Below are positions 44,293 to 54,394 of a stretch of 64,000 nt of DNA, in pieces. The first letter of the stretch is position 1. Each line of letters opens with the position of its first letter. The position numbers and the translations under genes were made by a program. The notes beneath the pieces are model-generated. The model made no database searches. It saw only the letters and a program-made list of their open reading frames with translations, and had not been told where the DNA came from. The DNA is taken from positions 682,001-746,000 of the forward strand of contig JAGMWG010000014.1 in the NCBI GenBank assembly GCA_020744225.1, given 5' to 3'. This DNA is from Paraphoma chrysanthemicola. Lineage: Eukaryota > Ascomycota > Dothideomycetes > Pleosporales > Phaeosphaeriaceae.

Positions 44293-44686
44293 ATATTTAC
44301 GACGGCTGAAATGAACCTCGAGGCTGCGAAAGAAGGAGATGATGCGCGTAAGGTGAAGAAGTTAGGGGCACTGCCGGTTGTGGATGCTGATAAGTCACAA
44401 TGAGGGAATATCAGTCGTGGAGACTCTGAGAAAGAAAGGCCACGCAAAGAAGCATCGGCTTTCAAGCCGAGCATGAATGAGCTTCTCTGTCGGGGAGGTG
44501 GTCCCCTTTCCGAAGGGTGGGAGTGTCAGACCTACCCCGCCAAATCAACGCGCTCCACAGGCGCGTCGCACCTCTAGGCTAGGAACAAAGTTTCCGAGAC
44601 ATGCGAAGGAAGTCGCAACACTTGCGGACATATGTCAGACATAACTTCTCGAAGCCTCTCGACAGATTCCCGAGCTGAGCAGCAAG
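44293..44686. promoter_or_regulatory. Divergent promoter of SDR and CMD-like genes
   Basis: A 394-bp space between two start codons. It contains CCTACCCCGCC at 44531-44541, identical to the arm of the inverted repeat at 38271, with a CreA-like GCGGGG core on the other strand, and a GGTGGTCCCC/GAAGGGTGGGAG imperfect palindrome just before it. Both genes could be driven from here. Confidence 0.5.
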
Positions 44687-45626
44687 ATGGCTGGCAACAA
44701 GCTACCCGTGCCCCGCGACCCCACGGACGAAGAAGCGCTTACACTATTCAAAGCGATTGAAGAGAACTTTCCCTCAAAAACCCTTGGAGATGACAAGTGG
44801 TATGTCCTAGCGGTAAGTGAATATGTAGCAATGTCGTTTGAATAACGTACTGAAGAATGACAAGCTTGCAGCAATTGTTGGCGGAGGACAGCCTGGCTTT
44901 GCGCCACTTCTCTATAAAGAGCTTATCAAGCGATCAGAATATCAAACACCCGAACAGCGACAAGGATTAATGCGACGATTAAGGGAGACACTCTTCAAGT
45001 TGATCGTCATTATTGGAGTGTGTAAACCGCTGGAGGCCATTTTCGATATTGACGCTATCACGAAACCAGAAGATAAAGATTACTCCTTCTCCAGGTACCT
45101 AAACCGCACTTAGGTCATGTTGAAAACTCTGCTAACACATCAACAGGGAGGGCTGGCAATGTGACGAAGCCAATGCAAAGCGTGGGTGGGCATGGCAAAG
45201 CCGCCTCTACCAGCACAATCAGGAAGGCATTGATAATGTGCTGGCATCGCAGCGAGACTTTGGCAAGTACGGACCTTTTGCTTTTGGTCAGCACCTCTAA
45301 CAAGCCATCTAGACTGGACGAGCAAGCAGATAACGTATGGTCTCTACCTTTCTGACCACAGCATTCTGAACGATGTCGAGACGGAGCTCACGGTCCTCAC
45401 TGGTATCATGATCCAGAACTTGCCTAGAGAGACGGCGTGGCACCTGCGCGGAACACGGCGCATTGGCGTGAGCAAGGAGAACGTTGAGACGATTCAGCAA
45501 TGCGTAAGTGCTCGCGCTCCCAAGTTGGATCATGCTGATGTCGTTTAGATTGAGCTCGTTGCGAGCTTCTGTGGCTTACGCTTGCACAAAGTGCCTCGCG
45601 TCGCAGACATTGAGCATGAGGTATAA
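44687..45626 (+). CDS. AhpD/carboxymuconolactone-decarboxylase-like protein; predicted GC-AG intron
   Basis: Predicted join of 44687-44812, 44856-45094, 45147-45262, 45313-45503 and 45549-45626 gives 249 residues. Recognisable fungal CMD-like blocks are DDKWYVLA, QPGFAPLLYKELIK, EGWQCDEANAKRGWAWQSRLY, QITYGLYLSDHSILNDVETELTVL (split here for length) and PRETAWHLRGTRRIGVSKE, the helical core of the AhpD-like fold. The classical CxxC of AhpD is not seen, so peroxidase activity is doubtful. Intron 3 begins GCAAGT, has a CTAAC branch and ends CTAG. Only this 50-nt removal keeps the frame into WTSKQITYGL. Intron 1 is short (43 nt) with an AAG acceptor. The divergent SDR partner and the downstream MFS carrier suggest a small catabolic set, but the substrate is unknown. 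Confidence 0.8.
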
Positions 45627-46311
45627 GTGCCATGGCTTCCTGTCTAATAAGCCTAGACCTCGGTGCAATGGAAGTGGCTTGGAGCTCACGGCGCATAGTA
45701 GAAGCCATAATAGACGTGGGTTAGAACCAAGATGTGAACTTTGTGAAAGTGGATGTAGTCGAGACGAGAGCCAACAGCGTCAGTTCCAAGAATGCGAAGC
45801 CAGAAGCTCGGCAACTCTCCGTCTCTCAGCCTCGCGCCACGTACCGCAGTAGTGCCGATTGGTTCATAACTCACATAAACCACGTCTCAGCGACATGACC
45901 TCTTAGCGCGTCTTGACACTATCGGGGCCTGTAGGACGTCTCCGAAGTGACTGTCATAATTTTCACTAATGTCAAGTTAGGTAGTTTTCCACTCATCGTG
46001 GAAAACAGAACCCGAGATACCAACGTGCGGGGAAATCGCCGCCTAAGCAACGCTAATGCATAGAACTTCTGTGCGCGCCCCGTGGGGACTCCGCTCGAGA
46101 CGAAGGGCTTGCTGAACGGCTCTGGAACCAATCGTCCGGTCGCTAGACACAAGATGGCATTTGCCGCACCCAAGTACGAGCAACGTGATGAAGAGGCCCA
46201 TATAAAGCATGATCGACACTGACCAGCTACATCACGGCCTTCCATCGCCACCTCAGCAACATCCCTCTTTCGCCGTCTTCTTGAATCTATTCTGACAGCT
46301 GCTTGATCACA
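45627..46311. other. Intergenic region and MFS promoter
   Basis: About 690 bp. The minus ORF at 45919-46326 overlaps the MFS start antisense and lacks support. Nothing else is recognised. Confidence 0.4.
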
Positions 46312-47943
46312 ATGGCATCCAACCATCCTGATCGCACATTCTGGAAAGACGAGGCTGAAGCGATCGGCAATCTAACCACCACAGATCCCAAACAAGATGC
46401 CATTCAGAACGAAAGGGTGGTCTCGTCAGAAGACCCAGAGCTCAAAGTCGCAGCTCCTTTTGAGGAGAAAACTGATGAGGAGAAGAAGCTCGTGCGCAAG
46501 ATCGACATGTACTTGATGCCTACTATCTGGGTGTTGTATTGCTTCTCGTACATGGTAAGTTAGTCTTGTACAGACATACCGCGCCATACTGACAATTTGG
46601 AGGATCGTACAGCTATTGGGAATGCCAAAGTCGCGGGTATGGATGTCGATCTTGGTCTCACATCCAACGAATACTTCCTCGCTATCGTCATCTTCCAGGT
46701 GGGATACGTCTTCTTTGAAGTCCCGTCCAAGTAAGCGCAAACCGAATGGTCGTAAAGTTCACAACTCACACGCCGTAGCATGGTTTTGTCCCGCGTACGC
46801 CCCTCAATCTGGATCCCAACACTAATGGTGTTTTGGGGCACCGTATCTGCTCTTATGGCCCTTGTCAAAACACCATCTCAGCTCATCGCTGTCCGCTTCG
46901 TTCTAGGTGTGACAGAGGCGGGGTTTAGTCCAGCTGTTCTGTTCATCATCTCGAATTGGTATCGTCGACACGAGCAGTCGAAGCGCTTCATGTGCTTCCT
47001 CTCTGCTGGCATTCTATCTGGTGCATTCGGAGGCATCATTGCCGGTGCAATTGTTGACAGTCTTGATGGTGCGCATGGTGTGTCAGGTTGGCAGTGGTGA
47101 GTGACTCGTTCGCATGCGATTATCGTGACTGCTAATACACAAAGGCTGTTCATTGTCCAAGGAGTAGCCACGGTCGTAGCCGCCATCCCCGCTCCGTTCC
47201 TCCTCCTCGATTGGCCCTCATCTGCGCGCCAGCTCACACCATGTGAACGAGAAATTGCGTCTGCTCGTCTCCGCGCTGACGGTATGCACGTAGCTGGCAG
47301 CGGTGATGGCGAGAAGTCAATTTCCCATGCCAAGGCCTTTATGAACGCAGTCTCGAACTGGCGGCTATGGGTCTTGTGTGCCGGATATATGACCATTATT
47401 GGCTGCTATAGTCTGAGCTACTTCAACCCGACCTTAGTCCGAGGCTTGGGCTACACCGGCTCCATGGCACAGTACATGACTGTTCCATTGTATGTCTCAG
47501 CCTTCGTCATTGCCGTTCCAGTCGCCATTTTTGCCGACCGAATCTACGCATATCGCCCAATCCTGTGTGCTGGCGCCATGGTTCTCGGTGCGGTGTTCTG
47601 TGCACTATCGGCCGGAATCTACGCATACATTCCTCGATATATCTTCCTTGTGTTCATCAACAGCATGATTTGGACAGCGAACCCGCTTGCGCTATCGTAC
47701 GCATCCGTTTCCATGGGCCCACTTGACCCAGAAACACGTGCCATATCACTGGCATTTGTCAACGGTCTGGGCAACCTCGCACAGGTCTACGGGTCTTACC
47801 TCTTTCCGACGGAGGATGCACCAAAATATCTCAAGGGCTTTGGGGCGTATGCTGGGCTGTTGACGTTTGGCGGCGGCATTTATGTGGCTGCATTCTTCTT
47901 GTTCAGGAAGAGTCCTTTCAAGTCCAAGATCCATTCGTCTTAA
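46312..47943 (+). CDS. MFS permease of the allantoate/anion:cation symporter (Dal5/Tna1) family
   Basis: Predicted join of 46312-46554, 46603-46730, 46779-47096 and 47145-47943 gives 495 residues. The chain has about 12 spans and family blocks: KIDMYLMPTIWVLYCFSYM then DRTAIGNAKVAG in the first loop, the FQVGYVFFEVPSNMVLSRVRPSIWIP signature region, RFVLGVTEAGFSPAVLFIIS, NWYRRHEQSKR, and a second-half FADRIYAYRPI loop. Members import allantoate, nicotinate, pantothenate, biotin-type or other small carboxylates. The real substrate cannot be assigned. Three 48-nt introns (GTAAGT/GGAG, GTAAGC/GTAG, GTGAGT/AAAG) rejoin DRTA, SNMV and QWLF exactly. It lies about 0.7 kb downstream of the CMD-like gene, same strand. 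Confidence 0.92.
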
Positions 47944-49630
47944 GCTGTGCAGCGTGCGAGGTTGATCACCTCTCAGCAAGAGTATGCTGCAAGATTTGCC
48001 CTGTTGAATCTCCTCCCACAGAAAAATCTGCTTGTGAGGCCATAGAGCCCATGTCAGAAAATGATGCTTTACCGATGAAGTAGGAGATCATATAATACGT
48101 CGGAGAAAATGCGCTTGCACTGCCTGCCTCAATTGTTCAATCTCATGCAAGAAATACATTGTCTTCATACGGCAAGTAGTTACACCAACTTTTTCCGAGC
48201 AATCACGTATCTCATGACCGCCATCGAAGCAAATAAGGTTCTCTTCTTGATGATATTAAACAGAGGAACTATTCAAATTTTGCTTATGCATACTTGATAA
48301 GGCAACGTGGCATCGTCGCCAAGCCATTCATGATTTCAAGCAATACTTGACGAACATTGTTACTGGAACAAGCACATCTTGGGTCGACTCAAAACGCTAT
48401 CTGGGACGAGTTAATATGGATATCGAGGCATCTGTTGTGGCACTGAGCCTTGATAATCATAATAATCTGTGTGGTGAGTATGAGAAGCTGTTAGATCGGC
48501 CCCTACCAAATCAAGGAAAGCCAGTTGATGAACAATGAATGGCGCAGAACTTTTCGTGTGCCTATACATGAAAATTGACGTTCAAATTCATTCTGATAGA
48601 TCAAGAGGGGTGGATAGAATGACAGGAATCTGAACATAGCTTTGCCATGGCGCTTGGAGGTATGAGGATCCATGCTTGATATGCGGCTCTGGGACCTACC
48701 CTCATGTTTTCTTATGTGTTCTGCCAGACTAGCGACACAGAATCAGATGTGACTTGAGTTAAGCCTTCCTTGTGCTCTATACATGGTTACCTGGAAGACC
48801 ATGTGGAATGGCAGGCCTTGTCCTAGCTGGTTTAGAAAATCTATATACATTTGAAATATCTAGTGCTACGCAACTGGCTACTTCAATGAAACCAACACAG
48901 ACTTTTCACAAGGCCTCAGCGTAGCATCCTACTCAAAGTATTACATTATCTTCTGCATTTTGAACAATGCGGTAAACACTGCACAGTTTTGATATACAGT
49001 CATCACAAGCACTGTTTCAAGCACCATGTACTCCTCTCCCTTGGCGACTGCAATAGGCATCTTGCCACTTCAGTGTGAGTGCCCTTCCCCGGAATTAACG
49101 TCTTTTTGTGCAGGCCGAAAATTCAGACAGTCGAGAAGCGCATGACTGACGAGATGTAAAGCGACGGCTCCTTTGCTTGACTAAAGTCCCGAACCCATGG
49201 TGGCGTGAATGATATGGCATCCAAAAATCCTTGCGACGGATTTTGAAGAACAAAAAATGCTCCTTGACCTAGACGATAGTAGGCGTTGGCGGCTTCGACC
49301 GAAAGTTGCAAGATCACCGCGGTTCTGATGTTGGTATTGACACTGTGCGGCAGACGTATGTAGTTTTACTTCTCCTTAAATTTGCCTCGTGCGCTGCAGC
49401 CTGCACACGCCTTTTAGAGACTACCTTTAGGAAGTGTAGGTTACTTGGCTGTACCTAATACTTTGTTAGATAGATTTACGTGAAAGTAGAGTGTATGCTT
49501 ACGTCTTCCTCTTCAATAAGCAGCAGATAGAAATTTATCGCTGTTTCATAGCGCTGACGAAGGGTCTTGTTGCATGCTGAAGAGTGCGGCCATCGTGAAC
49601 TACTATAATCGTGTTCTGTGTAGAAGGAGG
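47944..49630. other. AT-rich gene-poor stretch
   Basis: About 1.7 kb. ORFs are under 65 codons and show no domains. Composition shifts to lower GC than the flanking genes. No complete element or RNA gene is recognised. Confidence 0.4.
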
Positions 49631-50122
49631 TCAATCCACAATCCGTTGAGTCTCCTTGCTGAAAGGTGCATTGGGAATGCCGAGGATCTTATCGATGAAG
49701 GTGTCAAATAAGATCTCCTCAGGGTTAATGTCTTTTGGGGCAATCTGGTAATCTTTGGACATCAATCCTTGAATTTTGAATTTGATTGAGTCACCGCCAG
49801 CTGAATTGCCACGAGAGACATCGTTAGGGCGGTGGGAGTGGCTTAGCACTTTGATGTGCTGGTACTGAATAAACCCTGTGAATGGTGGAGCTTTTTGACC
49901 TGGGCCCCAAGTCCATGCTGATGTATTTGGCCAAGTACGTTCCTCCTCACCGTTGAACTCAAGCTTGTTCTCGTTAAACCAGGTGTAGGTTCGGCTAGTA
50001 AACTGAGCGATCATAGTCTCGCGTCAGTAGGCTGGGACTAGTGTTGCGAACCTGAGGCGAGTATATGCCTTCAGATTCTTTGCACCGTTACCATAGAAGA
50101 GCTTAGGAAAGATGTGTATCAT
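49631..50122 (-). pseudogene. Hypothetical gene remnant or small gene, 5' end inside repeat R1
   Basis: A protein-like frame of 124 codons (FTSRTYTWFNENKLEFN ... FSKETQRIVD) lacks a good start. A 36-nt phase-0 gap with a CTGAC branch and GCTCAG acceptor can be spliced to an upstream frame 50039-50122 (MIHIFPKLFYGNGAKNLKAY), giving 151 residues. The proposed intron is very short and its GTCCCA donor is poor. The upstream exon overlaps repeat R1 copy 2. The chain starts and stops without a complete domain and I do not recognise the family. A truncated or decayed gene at the edge of a repeat is the simplest reading. A genuine small lineage-specific gene is possible. Confidence 0.3.
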
Positions 50123-50283
50123 CGTAATTTTAGAGCCTGTTTATCTGCAGAGACAGCTTCACGCTTAGATACGCAGTGGACAAGTAGTTGTAGTCCTTCA
50201 CGCTGCCGAATACAAAATCATGCAACGCCAAAGGGCACTGTGAAGGCTTTCAGGCCCAACGCAACTTGACTTTCGCTCGGGGA
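50095..50283 (+). repeat. Dispersed repeat R1, copy 2
   Basis: Same-orientation partner of 13505-13692, more than 36 kb away. It matches in blocks such as GAGCTTA-GATGTGTAT, GCAGAGACA, TCCTTCACGCTGCCG, GCAACGCC/GCAACGCT and GAAGGCTTTCAG. It has no inverted termini and no clear coding capacity of its own. Confidence 0.6.
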
Positions 50284-52190
50284 GGGACCTTACTGCACTA
50301 AACACAGCGCACTGGCTATTTTGGCCTGAATCCTACATTTACACAGGTAAAACTTGGGAAAGCGGATGATGAGTGATGGTTGGCGTCAGACGTCGTGCCG
50401 TTTTGACAGAGTGCAAGCCAGTTGCATGCATGCTATGATCGATGCAGCTGACAATAACGGGTGAAGTGCTGCAAACGGCTCCTAACAGGCTGCAAAGCTG
50501 AAAAGTGCAACCAGAACAGTGGCTAATCTCAAAAAGAAGGGACAAAGCGCCCACTTTCTTATCAAAGAGGACATGTTTGTATACAGCTACGCGGAGCCAA
50601 CCAGAAGCTAGAAGCCAACGGCGAGCAAGAAGTATCTGGAGGCCATGGCCTTGACGGTGTCAAAGGTGGTAAAGGCTGCGTCTGCCTGACCGGCCGTAGT
50701 GTTCCACGTGAACCCAGCTCGAAGGCTCTCCAGATGGCACCCACTCCTCGCCTTTGTATTTTCGATGACATTCTGGGGTCGGAAATTCTAGACACTTACG
50801 TCATGGATGCAATTTGCATCAAGACGAAAGACTATAATGCTATCCAAGTTGCCACACTTTTATACGACGACATGGTGCACGTTCCGATCAGATGTTGCTT
50901 TGCAGGAACTACCTGGTCTGGAAATCAGAAGGTCACGAAGAGGGTGATGTCAACTCAAATTGATGATCATGACATCGTTACCGTATTGTTCCATGGAATG
51001 ATAGATACAGACCTGATCGTAGCTACTCGATGGTAAGGTGGTACATCCAGTAGAAGATAGGAGAAATTGGAGGCAACGATCAGTTCGGACATTCTCGAGG
51101 CATCATTATTCACGTTATCATCCTCTTAAGACGACTAGTGCCGGTCTTCAATGCTGTCAAAGCTCGAGCAAATTGATCAATCTTTCGCTTAGCACTTTCG
51201 TCACATTTTTCATTGCTGCACGCTCCAAACAAACCAGTCTGTGCTTATGCCTGTTACAGCACCAGGCTTTGCTACAAAATAAGGTGTGTAAGCCGGTTCC
51301 TGCCGTTTCCGCGCTCAAAAGTATTCTACTTGCTTTCGTCCACCCAACCAAAATTCACACCCATTCGCCAGGGTTAAGCGTACCTGAACGATTCAGGTCT
51401 AGGTCTTCCGACTAAATGACCGTAATCATCCATCAAGACATAAAATTTCAGAGGTTTCAAAATGGTAAATGACACATCAATTGCTTAGAGCTTTACTGTC
51501 TGCACTTTCTCTCAATGCAAAATAAGTTCGCAAGGTGAAGAAAGAGTGTACAAAGCCAGGACATGTGACTTGCTCAAGTGGTAGCATGTTTCCATGAACA
51601 TGGATGGCGACTTCCTTTTTCACGACGTGTGGCGAACTAGATACTTTCAACTCCAGCAAATGCTGTTCTTCAATTTTCTTACTTCCGTCGTGCAATTCTA
51701 CATTACTTGGTTATTCACGTTACTCAAACACATTGTTAACAAATGCAGAGTATCTTACAGCCTTCGGATTGGTAATTATTACTTTTGGATTCGCTAAGCG
51801 GCAAGGACGACTACGAAATTACCTAGAAAGCATTCTGGACAACGCGAAACAATATAAGCAAACGCCCTCTGAGCAAGAAGAGCAAGAGAATACTCAACTG
51901 TCGAGACAGTCTGACAAAGGATTTTAGTGGCTGGCAGCACTGCCCAGCTCTGAATTGTTCACTAGATGGCATAAAAAGTGGAGATCACTGAGCTTTTCAG
52001 TGAACGGATCACTCTCACTTGAGAGGAAGCAGTTCACGTCGCGGTGTAAATGTATTTTGTTGACGAGAAGACGAAGTGGGAAGCTTCAGCGGCGAAATGT
52101 GGGTCTGGCGCACTAGCTACGGCGGTCGAAGAAACCACTTGCGAACATTGATGAAAAGCAAACATCAACAATACGCGGCGGGGTGCAAGA
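50284..52190. other. Second gene-poor stretch
   Basis: About 1.9 kb. ORFs at 50734-51036 (100 codons, no domain) and 51604-51927 (107 codons, a possible single hydrophobic span AFGLVIITFGF and a charged Gln/Glu-rich tail) have ATG starts but no other support. I leave them as weak candidates for small proteins. Confidence 0.3.
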
Positions 52191-53079
52191 ATGACTGGTG
52201 TCGTATTGAGGCCATCCATCTCGAGACTGAGTTTTGCATATTCCAGACTTTCCATCGGCTGTTACAGTGGACACGCGTTGCGAAGGATGACCTCGATGCC
52301 GCAGCCTGTGCGACCCCGGCGATTTGCGCCCCTCGATACCACACAAAAGAAAGATGGTGACGACCGACCAGTACTGAAGGGAATAGTGTTCGATGTAGAC
52401 GGAACTTTGTGTAAGTAGCCAATTGACGCGCCTGGCCCTGACTGATCAGTCGCAAGGTCTCCCGCAGAACTACATGTTTGCAGAAATGAGGTTAGTATGG
52501 CGCCTCTAAACCACCGCATGAAGGAAGCTAATCGTGTCCAGGGCAGCCCTCAATATTAAGAAGCCTACAGATATCCTGGACCACATTTACTCGCTTCCTG
52601 AAGACAAGCAGGAAGAGGCGCACGAGAAAATTCGCAACATCGAGCGGACTGCCATGCGGAGCCAGCAACCGCAAGCTGGCCTTGTGGAGCTGATGGATTA
52701 TCTGGATTCACGTGGTATCCAAAAGGGCATCTGCACACGCAACTTTGATACGCCCGTGGAACATCTCCTCGACACCTTCTTGCCGTCATCCAAATTCCAC
52801 CCTGTGGTGACCAGGGACTTTAGGCCACCAAAGCCCGATCCTGCGGGTATTCTACACATCGCTAAGCAGTGGATGCATGAGGACGGCGGAAGCGGCCTGA
52901 TCATGGTCGGTGACTCTATAGACGACATGACTGCGGGTCATCGTGCAGGCGCAGCCACTGTGCTGCTGGTGAACGAGGTCAATAAGCATCTCGCCGAACA
53001 TGAGCACACCGATCTCGTTGTCAAGCAGCTGGACGACTTGATCAATGTACTGGAGAATGGCTTCGAAGGGAGGTCGTAG
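52191..53079 (+). CDS. HAD-superfamily hydrolase with mitochondrial-type presequence
   Basis: Predicted join of 52191-52410, 52457-52490 and 52542-53079 gives 263 residues. HAD motifs are complete: nucleophile DVDGT (Asp68, Asp70), motif II threonine in ICTRN (about 149), motif III lysine in KPDP (about 183) and acidic motif IV GDSIDD (about 209-214). A helical cap (YSLPEDKQEEAHEKIRNIE) between motifs I and II marks the phosphoglucomutase/phosphatase subclass. The first 55 residues are rich in Arg, Ser and hydrophobics with no acids (RPSISRLSFAYSRLSIG), a likely mitochondrial targeting signal. An internal start (MPQPV) could give a cytosolic form. Exon 2 is 34 nt and its AAG acceptor is chosen because it yields LCLPQNYMFAEMR. 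The substrate is unknown. Confidence 0.85.
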
Positions 53080-54394
53080 AGGGGTGGTGCTAGAGGGGGC
53101 AGCAACACTTCTATGGAGGAAGCCAATCCTGAAACTGTCTCGACTTTGCAGCTTCGCCTTGACCGTAGCGATTTGAGGAATGTGCCGCCATTGGTTTCCA
53201 GAGCAATGTGCAAGATTTTCTTGCACCACCTCGCATAGACGGGCGAATGCTAGCACCCCGACAACTCTGCAACTCCGCACCACACTAGTGTCTACCGATG
53301 TTGTGAGTGATGGAGTCCGTGATCTGCAGAAAGCCGTGCGTTGCTGGGTGCGTCTTGCCGCCCCACCTAAAAGCGTGTGGCAAAGTGACACAAACCAGAA
53401 ACCAGAAACCAGCGACCAGGACCAAACTCAATACCGCGCCTGTTCTGACACCCGCGAGACGACCATAGTAACTTTACCACCACGCCAGAAAGCCCAGCTC
53501 AGAGTCGTTCTCGGACACTGCTACCAACAAGACTGCGCAAGCTTCGATCCGTCAGGACAAGGATGCGCCAAGCTGCTTGGCATAAAGGCAAATGTTAGTT
53601 CGCGTCAATCCAACTGCTGCCGTGTACACTGGTCGAGTGTTTCAACGACGTTGGATGAGGTCCAAACAATGTGCGGTGCGGGCCTTCCCCTCCATCGAGC
53701 CTCATCATCACCCCCACATCGCTGCATCGCTAGCATCACACATTCTCCGGAGCCTCTCGAAGCTACCCATGCATTCTCCATCTCCGCATCTGCCGTCCTC
53801 ACCTAGCTCTCTGATGTTGTGCGCATCAGACGCCGAGCAGCCGCGGGCCGATGCCCTGGACGCTTACGGCCGTCCATCATATCATCCAAGTGTCATACAA
53901 CCGGCCACCCCGGCAATGAATATGCTCCATGCAGTTTCGTCTCCATCTCGTTGCCAAAAACGCTCGATACACGCATAGTGTCTAATATACCAGAAGAATC
54001 AACCCTACCAATGACAGCTGTCGCGCTCAGCCAATGTGCGCCTTAACGTTCCACAGGTCATGTTGTCACCCTGCATGTCGTTGCAGTGTCGATCCCGGAC
54101 CTGCATGAAACGCGCTACGGCCACGGCCAATGCTTGCGCCTTCTTGATTCGGAGAGCTTGTTTATCTTTATTTTTGCCCAGGAGCTACTGACGGGCAATG
54201 ACGGTTGAGCTGAATGTTTTATAGCGTGCTCGGTGCCGCTTTCGATCGAGCCATAGTCGTTGCACTGGATACCAAGGCGTGCACACATCTCCTCGAGCGA
54301 CAGTGCAAGAAAAGGGAATTGACCAACATTCCGAACACCAATCGCTTGCACAATCAACCGGTACATTGACCAAAAGCAGGCGGTCGTCATCGAT
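53080..54394. other. 1.3-kb intergenic region
   Basis: Overlapping ORFs on both strands (up to 208 codons on +) lack domains and splice support. A short tandem ACCAGAA run is near 53394-53412. The last part is the sedolisin promoter and leader. Confidence 0.35.

Noticed and set aside
36821..47943. Secondary-metabolite gene cluster (dehydrogenases plus MFS)
   Set aside because: No polyketide synthase, peptide synthetase, terpene synthase or P450 is present, and housekeeping genes are interspersed.
53180..53806. Plus ORF of 208 codons between HAD and sedolisin
   Set aside because: Low-complexity composition, no start context, no splice signals and no recognisable family.
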